From assembly GCA_038496675.1 (NCBI GenBank), contig CM076661.1:6252510-6316509 (forward strand): a stretch of 64,000 bases of DNA. Reading direction: 5' to 3'. Position numbers and translations under genes: made by a program. The notes beneath the pieces were generated by a model. That model was not told where the DNA came from and did no database searches. It saw nothing but the letters and a program-made list of their open reading frames with translations. Each line of letters opens with the position of its first letter. The first letter of the stretch is position 1. Source of the stretch: Rachycentron canadum (lineage: Eukaryota; Chordata; Actinopteri; Carangiformes; Rachycentridae). Of the stretch, positions 1 to 13,373 are shown one piece after another.

Positions 1-905
1 GCGCGGAGCCACAGTAGGAAAGGCAGCTTTCTCCTGGCTCTTAACGGACACTCACTCTTAGTTTTATCAAATCTATGCTTTTACAGATGAACGCATACAT
101 GAAGCATTTTCACTCTGGAGTACACGCTGGCTGCTGCATTAGCTTCTAAGTCCACAATTGTGAATCAACGCTATATGTCTGCTGCAGAAGTTCAGCTCTA
201 ATTCTGTGGTTTCTAATTCTGTGCACTCATAGGCTGCAATTATGGATGCACTGAATACTTACAGTACACATCTCTAAATTAAATTTGGGCATCCCACATA
301 ACAAGCAGACTGGCTGATGAGCAGCAGAACTCAAGAGCTCAGTTTGTCGTCCATGCATATCTACGCAATAGTATTTAATGAAGTGAAAATGTTTATTTAA
401 GTATTCAAAAAAAAAAAAAACAAAAAAAAAAACCACCACACAGAGATACGAAACATGAACGTGTCTCCACAAGTTAAGAATTTTTTTAATTTTGGAAAAT
501 ACACTAAATCACTTCCTTCAAATAGATACTCCTCATGTCTGATCCTACTTCTTGTTTGAAACTGTAATATACTAAACTAAAATGTGTTTTGAAGTCAAAA
601 ATTGACATAATATAAAGCTCACACAATTAACACCACAGTGTAGAAATGACACATTGTGTGTCTCTGTACTCTTCTTCGTCACCATGAGGTTGCCAGCAGA
701 AGTGTGTGTGGGCACTTCAGAAGGGCCAAGCTTTGTGTTTTTCTGTGTCTAGTCTTTATGCTAAGCTAACTAGCCCCTGGTTAACAGAGACATGAGAGTG
801 CCATCAATCTTCTCATCTAACTCAGAGCAAAAAAAAAACAAAAAACAAACAAAAACAAATACACAGAGGTATTATATAACTCCTTTTTTTTGGTTTGTTA
901 CTCAC
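1..905. other. mta1 intron 9 (partial): no coding signal
   Basis: AT-rich sequence with A-runs near 408-432 and 828-860. I looked on the minus strand for the next MTA1 exon ([20 protein letters not shown]) and did not find it. The short reading frames here lack splice context and family similarity. Confidence 0.7.
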
Positions 906-1094
906 AAAATCCTGCTGGATGTCTGTGAAATCTTTGCCGTATTTCTCTAGTGCCTCCTCGAACAGGTTGGCCTCCGAGGCGCTCCACTCCTCCATTTCAT
1001 CCCTGCAGAGGACTGGCCCACCCTGAGGGACCAGTGCTGCGATGGCTCGAGTCATGTCATAGCCCGTGGCGTGGAGGGTGTCCATGGCGTGAAA
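906..1094 (-). CDS. mta1: mta1 coding exon 9 (end of ELM2, start of SANT)
   Basis: The acceptor TCTTTAG precedes 189 nt (63 codons, phase 0 to phase 0) encoding residues 235-297, beginning FHAMDTLHATGYDM. It includes CRDEMEEWSASEANLFEEAL, the SANT start with Trp271, and ends at DFTDIQQDF. The donor is GTGAGT at 905. The next expected exon ([14 protein letters not shown] in human) is not found in 1-905. Confidence 0.96.
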
Positions 1095-4000
1095 CTAAAG
1101 ACAAAATAGAAAAACACGTTGGTCTTAGGACTTTGTCATGTTGTTTGGAACATTTATGCCAAGAAATTCTGCAATATTTTGCTGACTTCTTGGCATGATA
1201 TATTTTTATTTGCTCAATCCACTGTGTTTATGTGCAGCCCCTTGCGCAAGGCTTCGGGCTGTGTTTGTGTGTGTGTAGCTAGAAGGCCTCTCATCTATGT
1301 TTTTTACATGAGGATAAGATCTAGGGCAAAATAGACCAGCTTCAGGGCCAAGTGCTTGTTAAGGATAACCAGACACAGGCCTCAACAATCGGTAACAGAC
1401 ACACAAACACACATATACACTACAAGCATTTTCTTTGATTAACAGCCCTGTTTCTCTCCTACACTCTCACCTATGGTGTGGTGCCGACTCAACCAAAGGC
1501 TGCTTTCATGTGTGTGCACGTATGTGTGTATCTTACCAAGGTGATGTCTCTGGAGGCTGCAGCAGCACTCATGTGAAGGCTGGGCTGCCGGACAGAACTA
1601 CTGCAGTCCAACGCTCTGGCAAATGTACCTACTGATCTATGGAAGACAAACATCATGTCAAAGACATAGGAAACATTTTTTGGTTTCCACTTTTACCATC
1701 TTGTCTTTTCTGAACAATTGATACACAAAAATGGCAAAAGACAAAAAAGCTAAAGCGCTAAATGGTGTTTCCAGATAAAATATTCCAGTTAGCACTAGCA
1801 CAGAACTGCTAGGAAACCACATGCAGCTAAAATTATCAAATGTTTGGGGTACTTAAAAGGCAATTTCTCACTCTCATATTGAGAATTTGGTGATAACATT
1901 GAAACTTTATTTGTAACGTATGTGACTGTCCATGAAATTAAATTTAAGCTAAGCTAACCATCTGCAGGAGGCGAATCTTCAGACATGATAGTGGGTTTCA
2001 TTTCTCAAGAATAAACTGGCAAGAAGGCAAATACCTAATTGGTGACCTGTTACTTTAAAATAATAAAAAAAATGTTTTATTTTTTATTATTTGTATGTTT
2101 TTGATTTTCTGTGTTGACTTACCGAGCTACTACTAAGAACTGGTCAATCTGTTTCTCCGTCAGTGAGCTGTTTGGGTCCCACACCTTCTCCTCTAGTTTC
2201 TCCAAGTCTCTACCATCATCCTCACCTACAAGGACCAAAAAGACAGACAGATAGAGAAAGTTAATTTTCCTAAGTTATCCAAATGTGGTTTCCAAGTTTG
2301 TAAAATCTACAATCAAATTAGATCCTCCCCCCCCCTCCCTTTTTTTTTTTTTTAAATTACTCCCTTGTCTGAAGCATTAATGAATCCCAGAGCTGAAAAG
2401 GTGCGGTCTGCCTGCCTGCAGCCAACCAGCCAACCAGCCTGAGCTTTTAACACATGTAAAAGAATTTCATTAACATGGGTTTAATTAGAAAGCTTAGTGT
2501 CCCACGGTGCCCTAATTGGAATTTCAGAGGTTTTCCCACCTGCTAAGAATAAAATTCTGGCAAAATACTGAGCCATGAATCTGGCAGAAGAGTAGTCACA
2601 ATTTGTACAGAATATTGGCACAAAATATCGTCACAAAATGTCTGGGAAATATTGTTCAGGGTGCTTGAATGAAAATAATTATGGATTGATAAATTAAAAA
2701 AAAACAAACAAAAAAAACACTTTTACAATACAAAGGGTACAATATTTAAGCTGACACTAAAAGTTTGAAGGACAACTCTCATGATATTTAATATCTGTCT
2801 TACTGTCAATAAATCCAATGAAAAGACCAAAACCATCTTATCTCTGAAGTCTAATATAACATTATCCTCTGGACCACAACCCCTAGTGATGTCCAAACGG
2901 TTGCAGTGGCATGTTCCTACATTACAATGAACCTGGTCTCTACAGTGTGAAATGCACAGTCCTGCTGCCATAAACACTCAGAGCATGAAATAAATAAATA
3001 AATAAATGCATAGCTGAAAATCGTTCCCATCTATTTACCCATATTTGAGTGATGTTTTGTAACTATAGAGCCCAACTGTTGTAGAAAAGATTTATGTCTT
3101 CACTAGGAAAAAGTGGGCCTGGTGCTGAGCGCCATAGACTGAGTGGAGAAGTCTGATTAAGGATTGAAAAATCATTGTTGGATTTGGTTTTTGTTGGATT
3201 CGACAATAAGAAAAATAAAGAATATGCCTTATCCTTCAAAATAAGGGCCGCATTTCAAAATCAGCTTTGTATGCGCAACACAGTCCAAGCAGTTGCATAT
3301 TTACAGTTTGGGCAGAAACTAAATACGTCAATACTTTTGTACAGGTCTCATTATATCCAGCTGCACAAATCACTGCCTGTGCCTTTTTACATTGAGTTTT
3401 TTTTTTTTTTTGTCCAGAACCAGGAAGTTTTGTTGTCACGCTTTGTTGTGAACAAGACCATTGCCAATACAACAGTCGTGTAGTAACTTTAAAACCATTT
3501 CTTTGTCAAGTAACGTGGAGCCCATCATTTTCAAACTCTTTGGGTGACTGTGAAATCATCACTTGTGCACAGGACATAGACAGTAATTTGTTATTTTAAA
3601 TGTTTTGATTATGTATAATTATGCTGCCACGCTGTGACTATCATGGTAACTTGTTTTTTTTTTTATAACTTTACTTATAAAAAAACAAAAGTAATCGCTG
3701 GCTTGGGGCAGAAAAAGCCTGCTTAAAGTTCACAAAGTGTTCCTGAGAATTGAGCAGTTACAAAACCATGAAAAGTTGAGTAGTTTATTATGGCCCAGTC
3801 TCCCCTATTAATGCTGAAAAACTGCTTTAAAGAAAAAAAGAAATCTCAGTACACAGCAGGGTAAAATGTCCCCTGCAGAAAAACGATGTGTGACTCTGAG
3901 AACAAACCTTTCTTGACAACTGTGTCAATTAAAACAAGATTTAAGAACAATGTACCTTCATTCAGGAGGTCGGTGATGTCGGCCTGGTACTTGTTTCCAA

Positions 4001-7000
4001 CGCGGATCTCCCCCTTATCTGCCAGCAGAGTCTTTTGCTGAGGGTCATACACCAGCGAGTAGAAGAAGGCATCCTGGGAAATACAGATGGCAGGAAGGCG
4101 TGAGGATGCAGTGAAAGGAACAGGAAGTGAAACAGGCAAACAGAGAGGCGAAAGAAGAGAGTATCTGAGTGTGTGAGTGTGTGCATGCATTTCCCTTCTG
4201 CTAGTCTCTCGTCTCCTCATTACTGTATGTGAAAAGAACATTCTGGGTCAACACACTGAATAATTCATCTGGAAACAAGAATCTTTACACTCGTAAATCT
4301 CTTACACATTGTCTTAGATATGTCCAGAAGTCTAACGTACCTAATCGAAGTTTAGGAGACAACAACATGCTGTTGGACAGAAAGAGCTTGTTCACTTACC
4401 TCTCTGTCCAAGTAAGACTTCAGGGCTTCTGTCTCGTTCAGCAGTGTCACACAGCACTTCCCCCTGGAGTCAAGGCAAAAAAATAAATAAATAAAGTAGG
4501 AAAAGGAAAGAAAGGGCAAAAAGTGAAGTGGCAAGAAAGGAGAGAAGGAGAGATGATTAGTAAGTAGAAGATAGGAAGGAAAGCCAAGTGGGAGAGGACA
4601 TAGAGGAGGAAAGAGAGCGAATATTTGACGTGAAATACCAAATCAAGTCCATGGGATAACTAGTTACATAAGTGCAAGATGAAAGCTTCAAGCCTTGACC
4701 AAACTCCCCTCTGCAACAGTCTAAGAGGATACTTTGATGTGAATGCATCTCAAAATCTACAACGATGATATTGATTTGTTTCCAGTTGGCGCAGGCTGTT
4801 ATTTGACAAATCAGGGTCCAGCACTCCTCTCAGTCCCTTAACTGAATTCAAATTATTAATGAGCTAATTACTCATACGTCTCTGGTATGAAGCAAACACA
4901 ACTTGGCAGTGTGAGAAACACCTCGTGTAACCTCACTGCACACTGGTGTCAAGTTAGAAAACTTGAATTCACACTAAACAAACGGCTCATGGCAGTATTT
5001 TTATTGGAGCAGATGCTGGTTTCCTTTTCCTGCAACTCTTCAGAAATGTCAAGTAATAATGTGGTAATGATTAGTTGAGTTTGCCTGGAGCTTACTGATG
5101 AGTAAAGGTTGTGCTATATGTAGAAGCAGATTTCTGTTGACATTTACTGCTCAAAGTGCACACCAAATAAAGGTGGATTATTGTGTGTCTGAGTTTGTTA
5201 GGAACAACTGAAAGCCAATGAAGATGGCTGCTTGAAAACATCCTTTCAACTCATAAATGCTCAAATTGTCAATATTTTTTATTTTAAGTATTTAATTATT
5301 ATGATACAAATGAAATTCAGTACCAGTGGTTGAATACCAGTGATGTATGGCACCATACCTGATGTGTGTAGCAGGTAAAGACTCCAGTTGGCGGGACAAG
5401 AAGAGCTCTCTGTGTCTGAGCTGGTGTTTCTGTTTCTCGGGGAGGTCTGCCATCTCTGGATTCTCCATCTCCTCCTCCAGCTCCCCTGGGTGGAGAAAAA
5501 GAGGGCAAAGGTCAAACATACGCACATCAGATGAGGTGGAACAATGGTGTCCACAGGGAAAACTAGCCAACGCATTAACTGCAGCCACACACACACTTTT
5601 TATCAGGTGCAACAAGAGGCCATAAAGCACAGGGATGGACACTTGATGAGCCAGAACAATGAAGTCCCCAGGGAGAAGGAGCCTTCTGCATACATACACA
5701 GGCATTTTACATAAAATGATAATAAATGGTAATTATATCTACATAAGGGTTCACTTCCAATTCTGCGTTTCAACCCTTATTAAATAAGTATCACAGCAGG
5801 TCACGCTCCTCTGTGTCCCCTTTAAGATTCTCCATCAGTTCAATGCTACTTGAGTCATTTCCTGTATTTTAAGCAGGAAACCTACTAAAAGAACATGAAT
5901 GGGGTGTAAAAGGATCTGAAACAATTAGTCAATTAACAATTAATCAAATCAGAAAATTAATCAGCAACTATATTGATAGTGTGATCAATCATTTTAGTTT
6001 TTTGCTGGTTCTATCCTCAAATGTGGTAAAATAAAAAATAAAAAAAATAGGCTTTTCTTTAATCCTTAACTTGTTGTTTAACAATGTTTTTCCATTATTT
6101 TTGGACATTTTATGGACAATAATCTGCAGATTAACCAATGATGAAAATAATCATTAGTTGCGGCTGTGACACAGATTCTTTCAACATTTTTCTTTCTTTT
6201 AATCCAACGTCTAACCTTAAGGGGTTCTGGTGCTTTGGATTAAAAAGAAAAAAATAATAATAATCTTGGAGAATCCATGTGTAACTCACACACACACATC
6301 CAGAAAAAGGAAGATTCAGGGTACTGGGTGTGAAAGTGCTGCAGAATGAATAGACAGCAACTGTTAAAGGCCTAGCAGCTCATTTGAGTAGGTCATGTGC
6401 CTTAGTCATTCTATAGGAATAGATTTAGCTGCTGCTGGTAGGCAACGTCTCTACTCCACATACTCCTCCTCAACTGTGGATAAGGAGAGAAATTGAGGTG
6501 GGAGACGCACAGGGAGAGAGGGTAAGACGGACAGGAAAACAGATAAACAGAGAGACAGATAAAATAGGCAAGAAGAACGCGCAGACAGGAAAGTGTGACA
6601 AAAGTGATAAAGAGCAAGGGAGCATGAGATGAAGACAGAGAGACGTAAAGACAGCAAAGAGGAGAGAGGGAGAGGAGGAAGGGGAGCAATAGAGAAATCA
6701 GCAGGGAGAGCAGGAGAAAGAGACAAAGACGAGCACAGAGAGAGAGGGAGAGAGAAAGTGGTAGAGAGAGGGAGAGAGAAAGTGGTAGAGAGAGTAAAGA
6801 GCACAATGAGAGAACAGAAGTTAAATGGGAGGGGAGGGTGGGGGGGAGAGAGAGCAGTCGGTACGTGCTCCAATTCATTTGGAGTTTCATTAGAGGAAGC
6901 GAGACAGAAAGAGGGAGACGGGGAGCAGAACAAAAGCAATCAAGGGATTTTCAGGAGAAGAGATGTGTGGCCAAAATCAATAAGTACTCCTTCACTCCCT

Positions 7001-10000
7001 CACTCTGCCCAGCACTCAGCACCCAGCAGACACACTATCAGTGCCCAGGCAGAGTGTGCACACACACAGCATGGGCCTCACTCCATCTTCTGCCATGTAA
7101 AAGCAACAAAATATAGACTGGGATTATTAATAAAAGAAAAACAAGATTAAAGGGAATAAAAAAACATGGTGGGATGCTGTAGGAGGGTAAGTGAGGAGAA
7201 AAAAAATGTGTGTGAGAATGAGAGAGGTATCATATATACACCACGCACGTGTAACATATCAAAAACATGTGTTTTATATATGCCTCATTCTTACATCATG
7301 CGCATGTACATATGTTTTACGTTTACTTTACATATGAAGCCATTTACTGATGTTCCAGTAGTTATCCAGCTAGGCAACTCATGATGAGCTCAAAACTGGT
7401 AGTGTTTCCTCTACCAGGCGCAGCATTAGCATAAAAATGTTTAACAAAGCAATACTGAATCAAACTGAAATCGCACAAGGAGTCTATTAATTATTGGCAA
7501 AACTTGCTTGTGCCAAACACAAGACTCACTGTAGAACAAAAACTTCATCCAAACCAAGATGTGTTTAGCGCGTTTGTTTTGTTTTTTTTTTTCCCAAAGC
7601 AGCTTGGTTGGAATGAAAAAAAGGCATAAATTGAGCTTCAAGACAAATGAATGACAGCAACATCCAATTTATGCAGGAGAAGAGTTTCCTCAAAAGAACA
7701 CTGGCAAAAAGGGTTTTTCAACCTGACTGATGCTGGATTTTTGTGACAGATGTTAACCAATACCCAAATTTAACATTAAAAAACTATAAATAAACACAAA
7801 CATCTTGGTACAGATTCTATCCTATACTACATTCTTAAAAGTCGACTTGTAAGTACTCTCTGCAATGCTGACATGGTTTCTTTCCCGCAACTTACAGGCC
7901 AACACACACCCATATTCTGATAAATCTGCATTGAGCTAATATCAGTTTGTTTACCAGCCTAACCCCAAACAAACTGGATGGTTACATGTCCAAATTTAGG
8001 GTGAACACTTCAAAGGTTAATGTCACCAAAAGTTATTCAGGGTTTCCACCATGAAATGATGTTAGTGGCGATTTTAAGTGCTGCCCACTTTTTCTCACAT
8101 ATCAGCACCTGATTGGACCTGATTAGGCCGTTTGTTTCTGTGTCTCCCTGCTTGTACCAACTCAGACGGTTCTTTACCCCCCGTCATTGCAACAAGCTGT
8201 TCTGATTAATCAGTAAATGTACAATGTCTCCTCGGGCTGCAGCTAATCAACTGTTATTTTGCTCATTGATTCATCTGCCAATTATCTCAATCAAGTTTAG
8301 TTTAGTCTTTTAATCCGTTTAGTCTTTCATTCAGTCTATGAAATGTCAACAAGTAGTTAAAAAAAAAAAACTTCCCACATCTTAAGGTGATTGACTTGTC
8401 CGTCTATTAGTCAAAGACTCAAAGATATTCCAGAAACCATCAAATCTCAAAGAAAAGCAGCAAATTCTCACATTTGAGAAGCTACAACCAGCAGATATTT
8501 GACATTTTGGCTTGAAAAGTGGCTTAAACAATAAAAATCGCTAATCAAAATAGCTGCTAATTAATTTTCTTTCCATCCACTGCAGCGCTGATGTGATCCT
8601 TCAGTCACTCGTCTGTTGAGCTACATCAGACAGATACCGACACAAATCATCTCATTATTTGTGTATTTACGAGACTGGATTTTGTGTTCATGGGCATTGC
8701 TTTTATTGAACAGCCAATAGTAAAGATTTGACAGGAAATGACAACAAGGACGAGATCAAAGTTTAAATATTGGCTCACTCATTAAATATGTGGCCTTTGG
8801 TGCATTATGCAACATCTCTGCTCATTGTACCTGGAGCCTAATATTAGCTTTCATAAAAATGTAATAAGGTGCACTATTTTTTCACAGTCTGAGCACATAT
8901 ATACATATGAGCCTGTGAATGACCATATGAATGAGTTGCTCTTGCATAAAACAAGGCAAATTGATAGAGATATGAAGAGACATTATCTTAACTTCCTGAA
9001 AAGACCTAATTAGAGAGGGAGGAGATGACAGACACACAATAGGAGACGTGATGCGGTTGTTCTCTCTTGAAGAAAGTTTTTAGCCACCAACAAAAAAAAC
9101 AAGACATATGTTCTGTTGGAGGCTAGAAAATCTATATAATTTTTGTCTGCTCTTGTTATGTTAATGCATGTATATTCATCCTGGAGATACACAGACACAC
9201 AAATAAGCAGAATTATATAGTGGTCCATCAGTAGGCTGGACCTTCCAGCCAGCCCCTGGCTGTGTGTCCTTGAGTAGCAAGTTAACTCCCCAACCTCAGT
9301 CCCTCTCCTTTCCTCTTCCGACCCAATCTCCTGGCAGTGCACCCGCACCATACTCTCTACAAATTGCCTCTCCATCTCACCTGTCCCTGCCAATTATCAA
9401 TTATTGATGAATGGGTCGCCTTACTGGGCAGAGAGACAGCACAGGGAGGGAAGGCAGTGGGAAGATCGAGCCTGAGGGTGACAAGAGGAGCTGAGGAGAG
9501 CGCAGCACACCGTTATTGCTGTGACAAACTGACTGCACCCCTATGATACAGTGTGTTTATGTGGTGGTGGAGGGACTGGAAGCAGAAGCAGACAGCTACA
9601 AACAAGTCACAAAAATCCCTGCTCAAAACTGTTTTTACCCACTAAAGAGGGAAGATCAATCAATATAAAATCAATGCTGTGACGTGGCTTTGGTATTGGT
9701 CATATTATGACATGACTTAATAGTCTTAACCTGATCTACAGTGAAGTGATTAACAATTTTCTGACCACATCGAACCATCCTGTTTATTAATGACCATTTT
9801 CTTTTCAGTGACTAAATTATCCACCTCCATAAAAAAATAAATGAAATTACCAATAGCACACCCAAAACATCATCACATAGCCTATATTGAGATAACAGGT
9901 TTGTCAATACTGTTGAGCTCCAGTTCCCATATTAAATGAGGTGATTGTGTCTTCAGATCCACAGGCTAGATGACATGTTTGCCCAGTCAAGGACAAGTTT

Positions 10001-13000
10001 GGAGGGAAAAAAGTATTTAAATTTTAATGTCATTTCCCCTCACACAAGTGTATTATGAACATTTTTCTTCATTCTCAGCACATTCCAGACAAAATAAAGA
10101 ACAAGGCCAGCAGTCAGTAGAAAACAACAACAGTTTGTCAGGACAATGTAGTGCTGTGGTACTGATCATTTTCCATGTCCAATCTAAGAAGGCTACAATG
10201 GGACTTGAAGTCTAGTCTGCTTTCACTTAAGATTTGCATCAGGGTTTTGTCAACATGCTCAGTTTTTACTGGTGATAAAAAGTTGTATCTGAAGGTAAAA
10301 CCTTGAAAGATTAACACTACCTGCTAACTACATTAGCAGTGTGTGCATTAGTAGTGTGGCCCATATGGGATTTAAACACTTACAGTATATAAGTAGGTGC
10401 ACAATCAGGGAGATACTAGGCAAAAATAAAAATAAAATTTCTGCATTAACAGAAGCACATTGTTGGGAATAATGTGGTTTAATTGATCTATTTTGGCTCT
10501 TTAAGTTAATATAAATAAGCAGTAAAGGGCCTCCACGGTCACAAAATAAGTCACTGTCAGAGATATATTGAGGCACTGATTAAAAATGTGGACTGAAGCC
10601 GTGGCTAATTATGAATAACCTTCTGTTGATACCACAGTTATGAACTTTATTAACAAGCTACACATCTTTCAGTTGTATGTGTTGTGCACAGTGTTTCTCA
10701 GGGAATGAGCTTTCCTCTACACAGATGGGTCATCACACTCACATATACAGCAATGTGCAAAAGTTTTACTTGTTTATATTCTTATCCATCATCAGTATCA
10801 TCAGGGATTGGTCCCAAATTCATTCTGCAGCAGGACAATGAGCCCGAACATACAAGACTCTACTTTCTACAGAGGCCCTGCAACAGATGGTCTGACCCCC
10901 ACAGAGATTTAATATCAACATCATCATCGTCAGTCTAAGATCACACGAAGAAGCAAAAAAAAAAATTTTGAGAACTGCGGCAAGTTCTTCAAATTGTTTG
11001 GAACATCATGAGTCAAGCTGTATCTTATGTATCATATGATGTAATTCCATATCAGACGCTCCCAAGTCTTTCAAAACTCCTAACTTTCACTTTCTAACGC
11101 CACCTTTCCATTAAACATCTGTCTACGGCCTCAAGCCGAGATAACTTTTGACATCACATGGGATATTACCCTCACATATAAAAAAGCCTCCTCTTTAACC
11201 ACTGAATACACTATATCGTGAATTACAGTCTTATTTTTGTGCCATTAGAAAACATCTTGATGTTTAATATTTAAAAAAAACCAAAACATTCCCCTTAAGA
11301 AACCAGAGCCAAATTTCTTAAATACAATGTAAACAAGGAACCAACTGACCCTAATGTGGGTAAGGACTTTTGTTATGTGTAGGCCTAACCTGTTTTCTAA
11401 GGTGTTTTAAATTATAGCATGTGACTCACAAAGGCCCAGCACACTCATTTATTTGACATTTGGCTTAGCATATATTAGCATGTAATCATGAGTGTTAGAG
11501 TGTTTTTCCCCACTAACCTGGTTTCTTAAATGCACGTAAGTATAGTTAAGACCATAAGAAATGTAGCTTGTCATTAAAAAGCAGTTTAGTTTACAGGCAG
11601 AAAGGTAAAACCTGCCAAAACTGCTTAACTGCTGAACACACTGTACAAACACACAGGGGTCTTTTTAAGCATAATTTTCCTCTTTGTTTGCAAACAACAA
11701 TTGCACTTTACAACGGTATTTTAAAAAAAATATTTTTCCCTCTTCTTCCTTGACAAACAGCAGTTGAATTTCCCCAAGCTAAAAGTAATCAGTTAGCTGC
11801 TTAACATTTATTAACTACAACATGAGATCTCCATCTGCTCCACAACAAAGACAACAATAATACCCGGAGTGCATAAAACTCTGCAGCCAGCGATGTAAAT
11901 CAGAAATGTATTCTGTCACTGTCGCACCTAATCCACTTATTAAATAATATCATGACTCCTGTCAAATAGGGAGCAGTTGTGTAGCTCAAGTGGTACAACA
12001 TGGTGCTACTACCAGCAGGATGAGGGGTTGTTTCCATGTAGGAACTTATGCTGTGAATGAATTCACTTATTGAACTATAATCCAGAAAAAAAGTAGTGCG
12101 ACAAAAAACACTGGCTGTAATATACTTAACCCACAATCAGCTTGACTTCAGTTGAACCTGTTCCACTTATGTGCATCAGTTCACTAACAGTCATTGTTGT
12201 CTATTGTTTCTGGGAGCTGGGAGCCACATTTCAAAAATAGAAAAAGGTTTGAGTCATGGCAAATTCAAATGCCTGAAGGGAGGGGCCCGGGAGGTAAAAT
12301 GCCAAGTCCGCCAAAGAAGCTGACCACTCAGGAGGCTCCCTCGCTCACAGGGGAGGGGCTAATGCAGAAGTTGGAGGCCCCATTGAGGGAGCACTCAGAT
12401 TCTCTGCAAGCAAAATATTTGATCAGTGACTCACAGCAGACACACATAAAGACACACAGGCGGACACACACATACACACAAACACACGACTGCCATTCTC
12501 CACTGATCCATAACGAAACTGAATTAAATGTACCCCTCCAGCAATTCCTGTGACAAGGCCCAGAGCTAAGAACTCAAGTCCATCATGCATATAGGAACAC
12601 ATCTACACACACATAGGCCTGCACACACATACACATACATACAGAAGGGCACATACAGTGAGGTTGCAGCTACAGAAATGCAGACAGGATACAGCCCACA
12701 CCCATGCGGTGTTCAGCCATTCCTACCATGCATTTTTTACATATTGCAAATGTCTGGAAGCCCCTTACCAAACTAAGGCAGAGTAGAGCCAAACCTAAGA
12801 CGCCTGCACAGGAACACCCAACATAAACATTGGTCCTGCTTCAGAAACAATGCTGCTACATATGTCATTGTGTCACCTCTCTCATGATGCTGCTGCATTC
12901 TAACTGTGTGTACCTGTGTGTCTAAAAAATACAACAAAAAGAAGGTTTTGGTTTTGCATCCTTGGTTACAACTGCAACATTCATGTTTAATTAACAATTA

Positions 13001-13320
13001 CCATGCAACAAGAAACAGGATACACGTATTTAAAGGGTTTGTGTTTAAATTTGGTTGATGATCAGGGCCTTTTAAAGCATAATACTTCATCACACACCAA
13101 ATGAGTGCATCTTCAGCAGAATAACCCACAATCCTGTTTAAAAAAAAAAAGAAAAAAAAAAGTGCTCACCGGATGAAGCAGCATGTGTATGGACACACAC
13201 AAACGCTGCTCAAAAATAATCACAGACTTTCTTAAAGGGGCACACACACTGATGCTGTGTGGTCCACCAGAACAAACAATCCCCTACTGCTACAGATACA
13301 CCCCCCCCCCGGACTCCGTG

Positions 13321-13373
<53 letters not shown>

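Noticed and set aside
3846..4241. 131-codon minus-strand frame
   Set aside because: It is read-through across mta1 exon 6. Only 3956-4073 is coding.
6411..6939. Two overlapping open frames of about 160 codons on the minus strand and one of 173 on the plus strand
   Set aside because: They lie in a GA-rich low-complexity block. The Ser/Leu-rich or Arg/Glu-rich composition is a by-product, and there is no domain or splice context.
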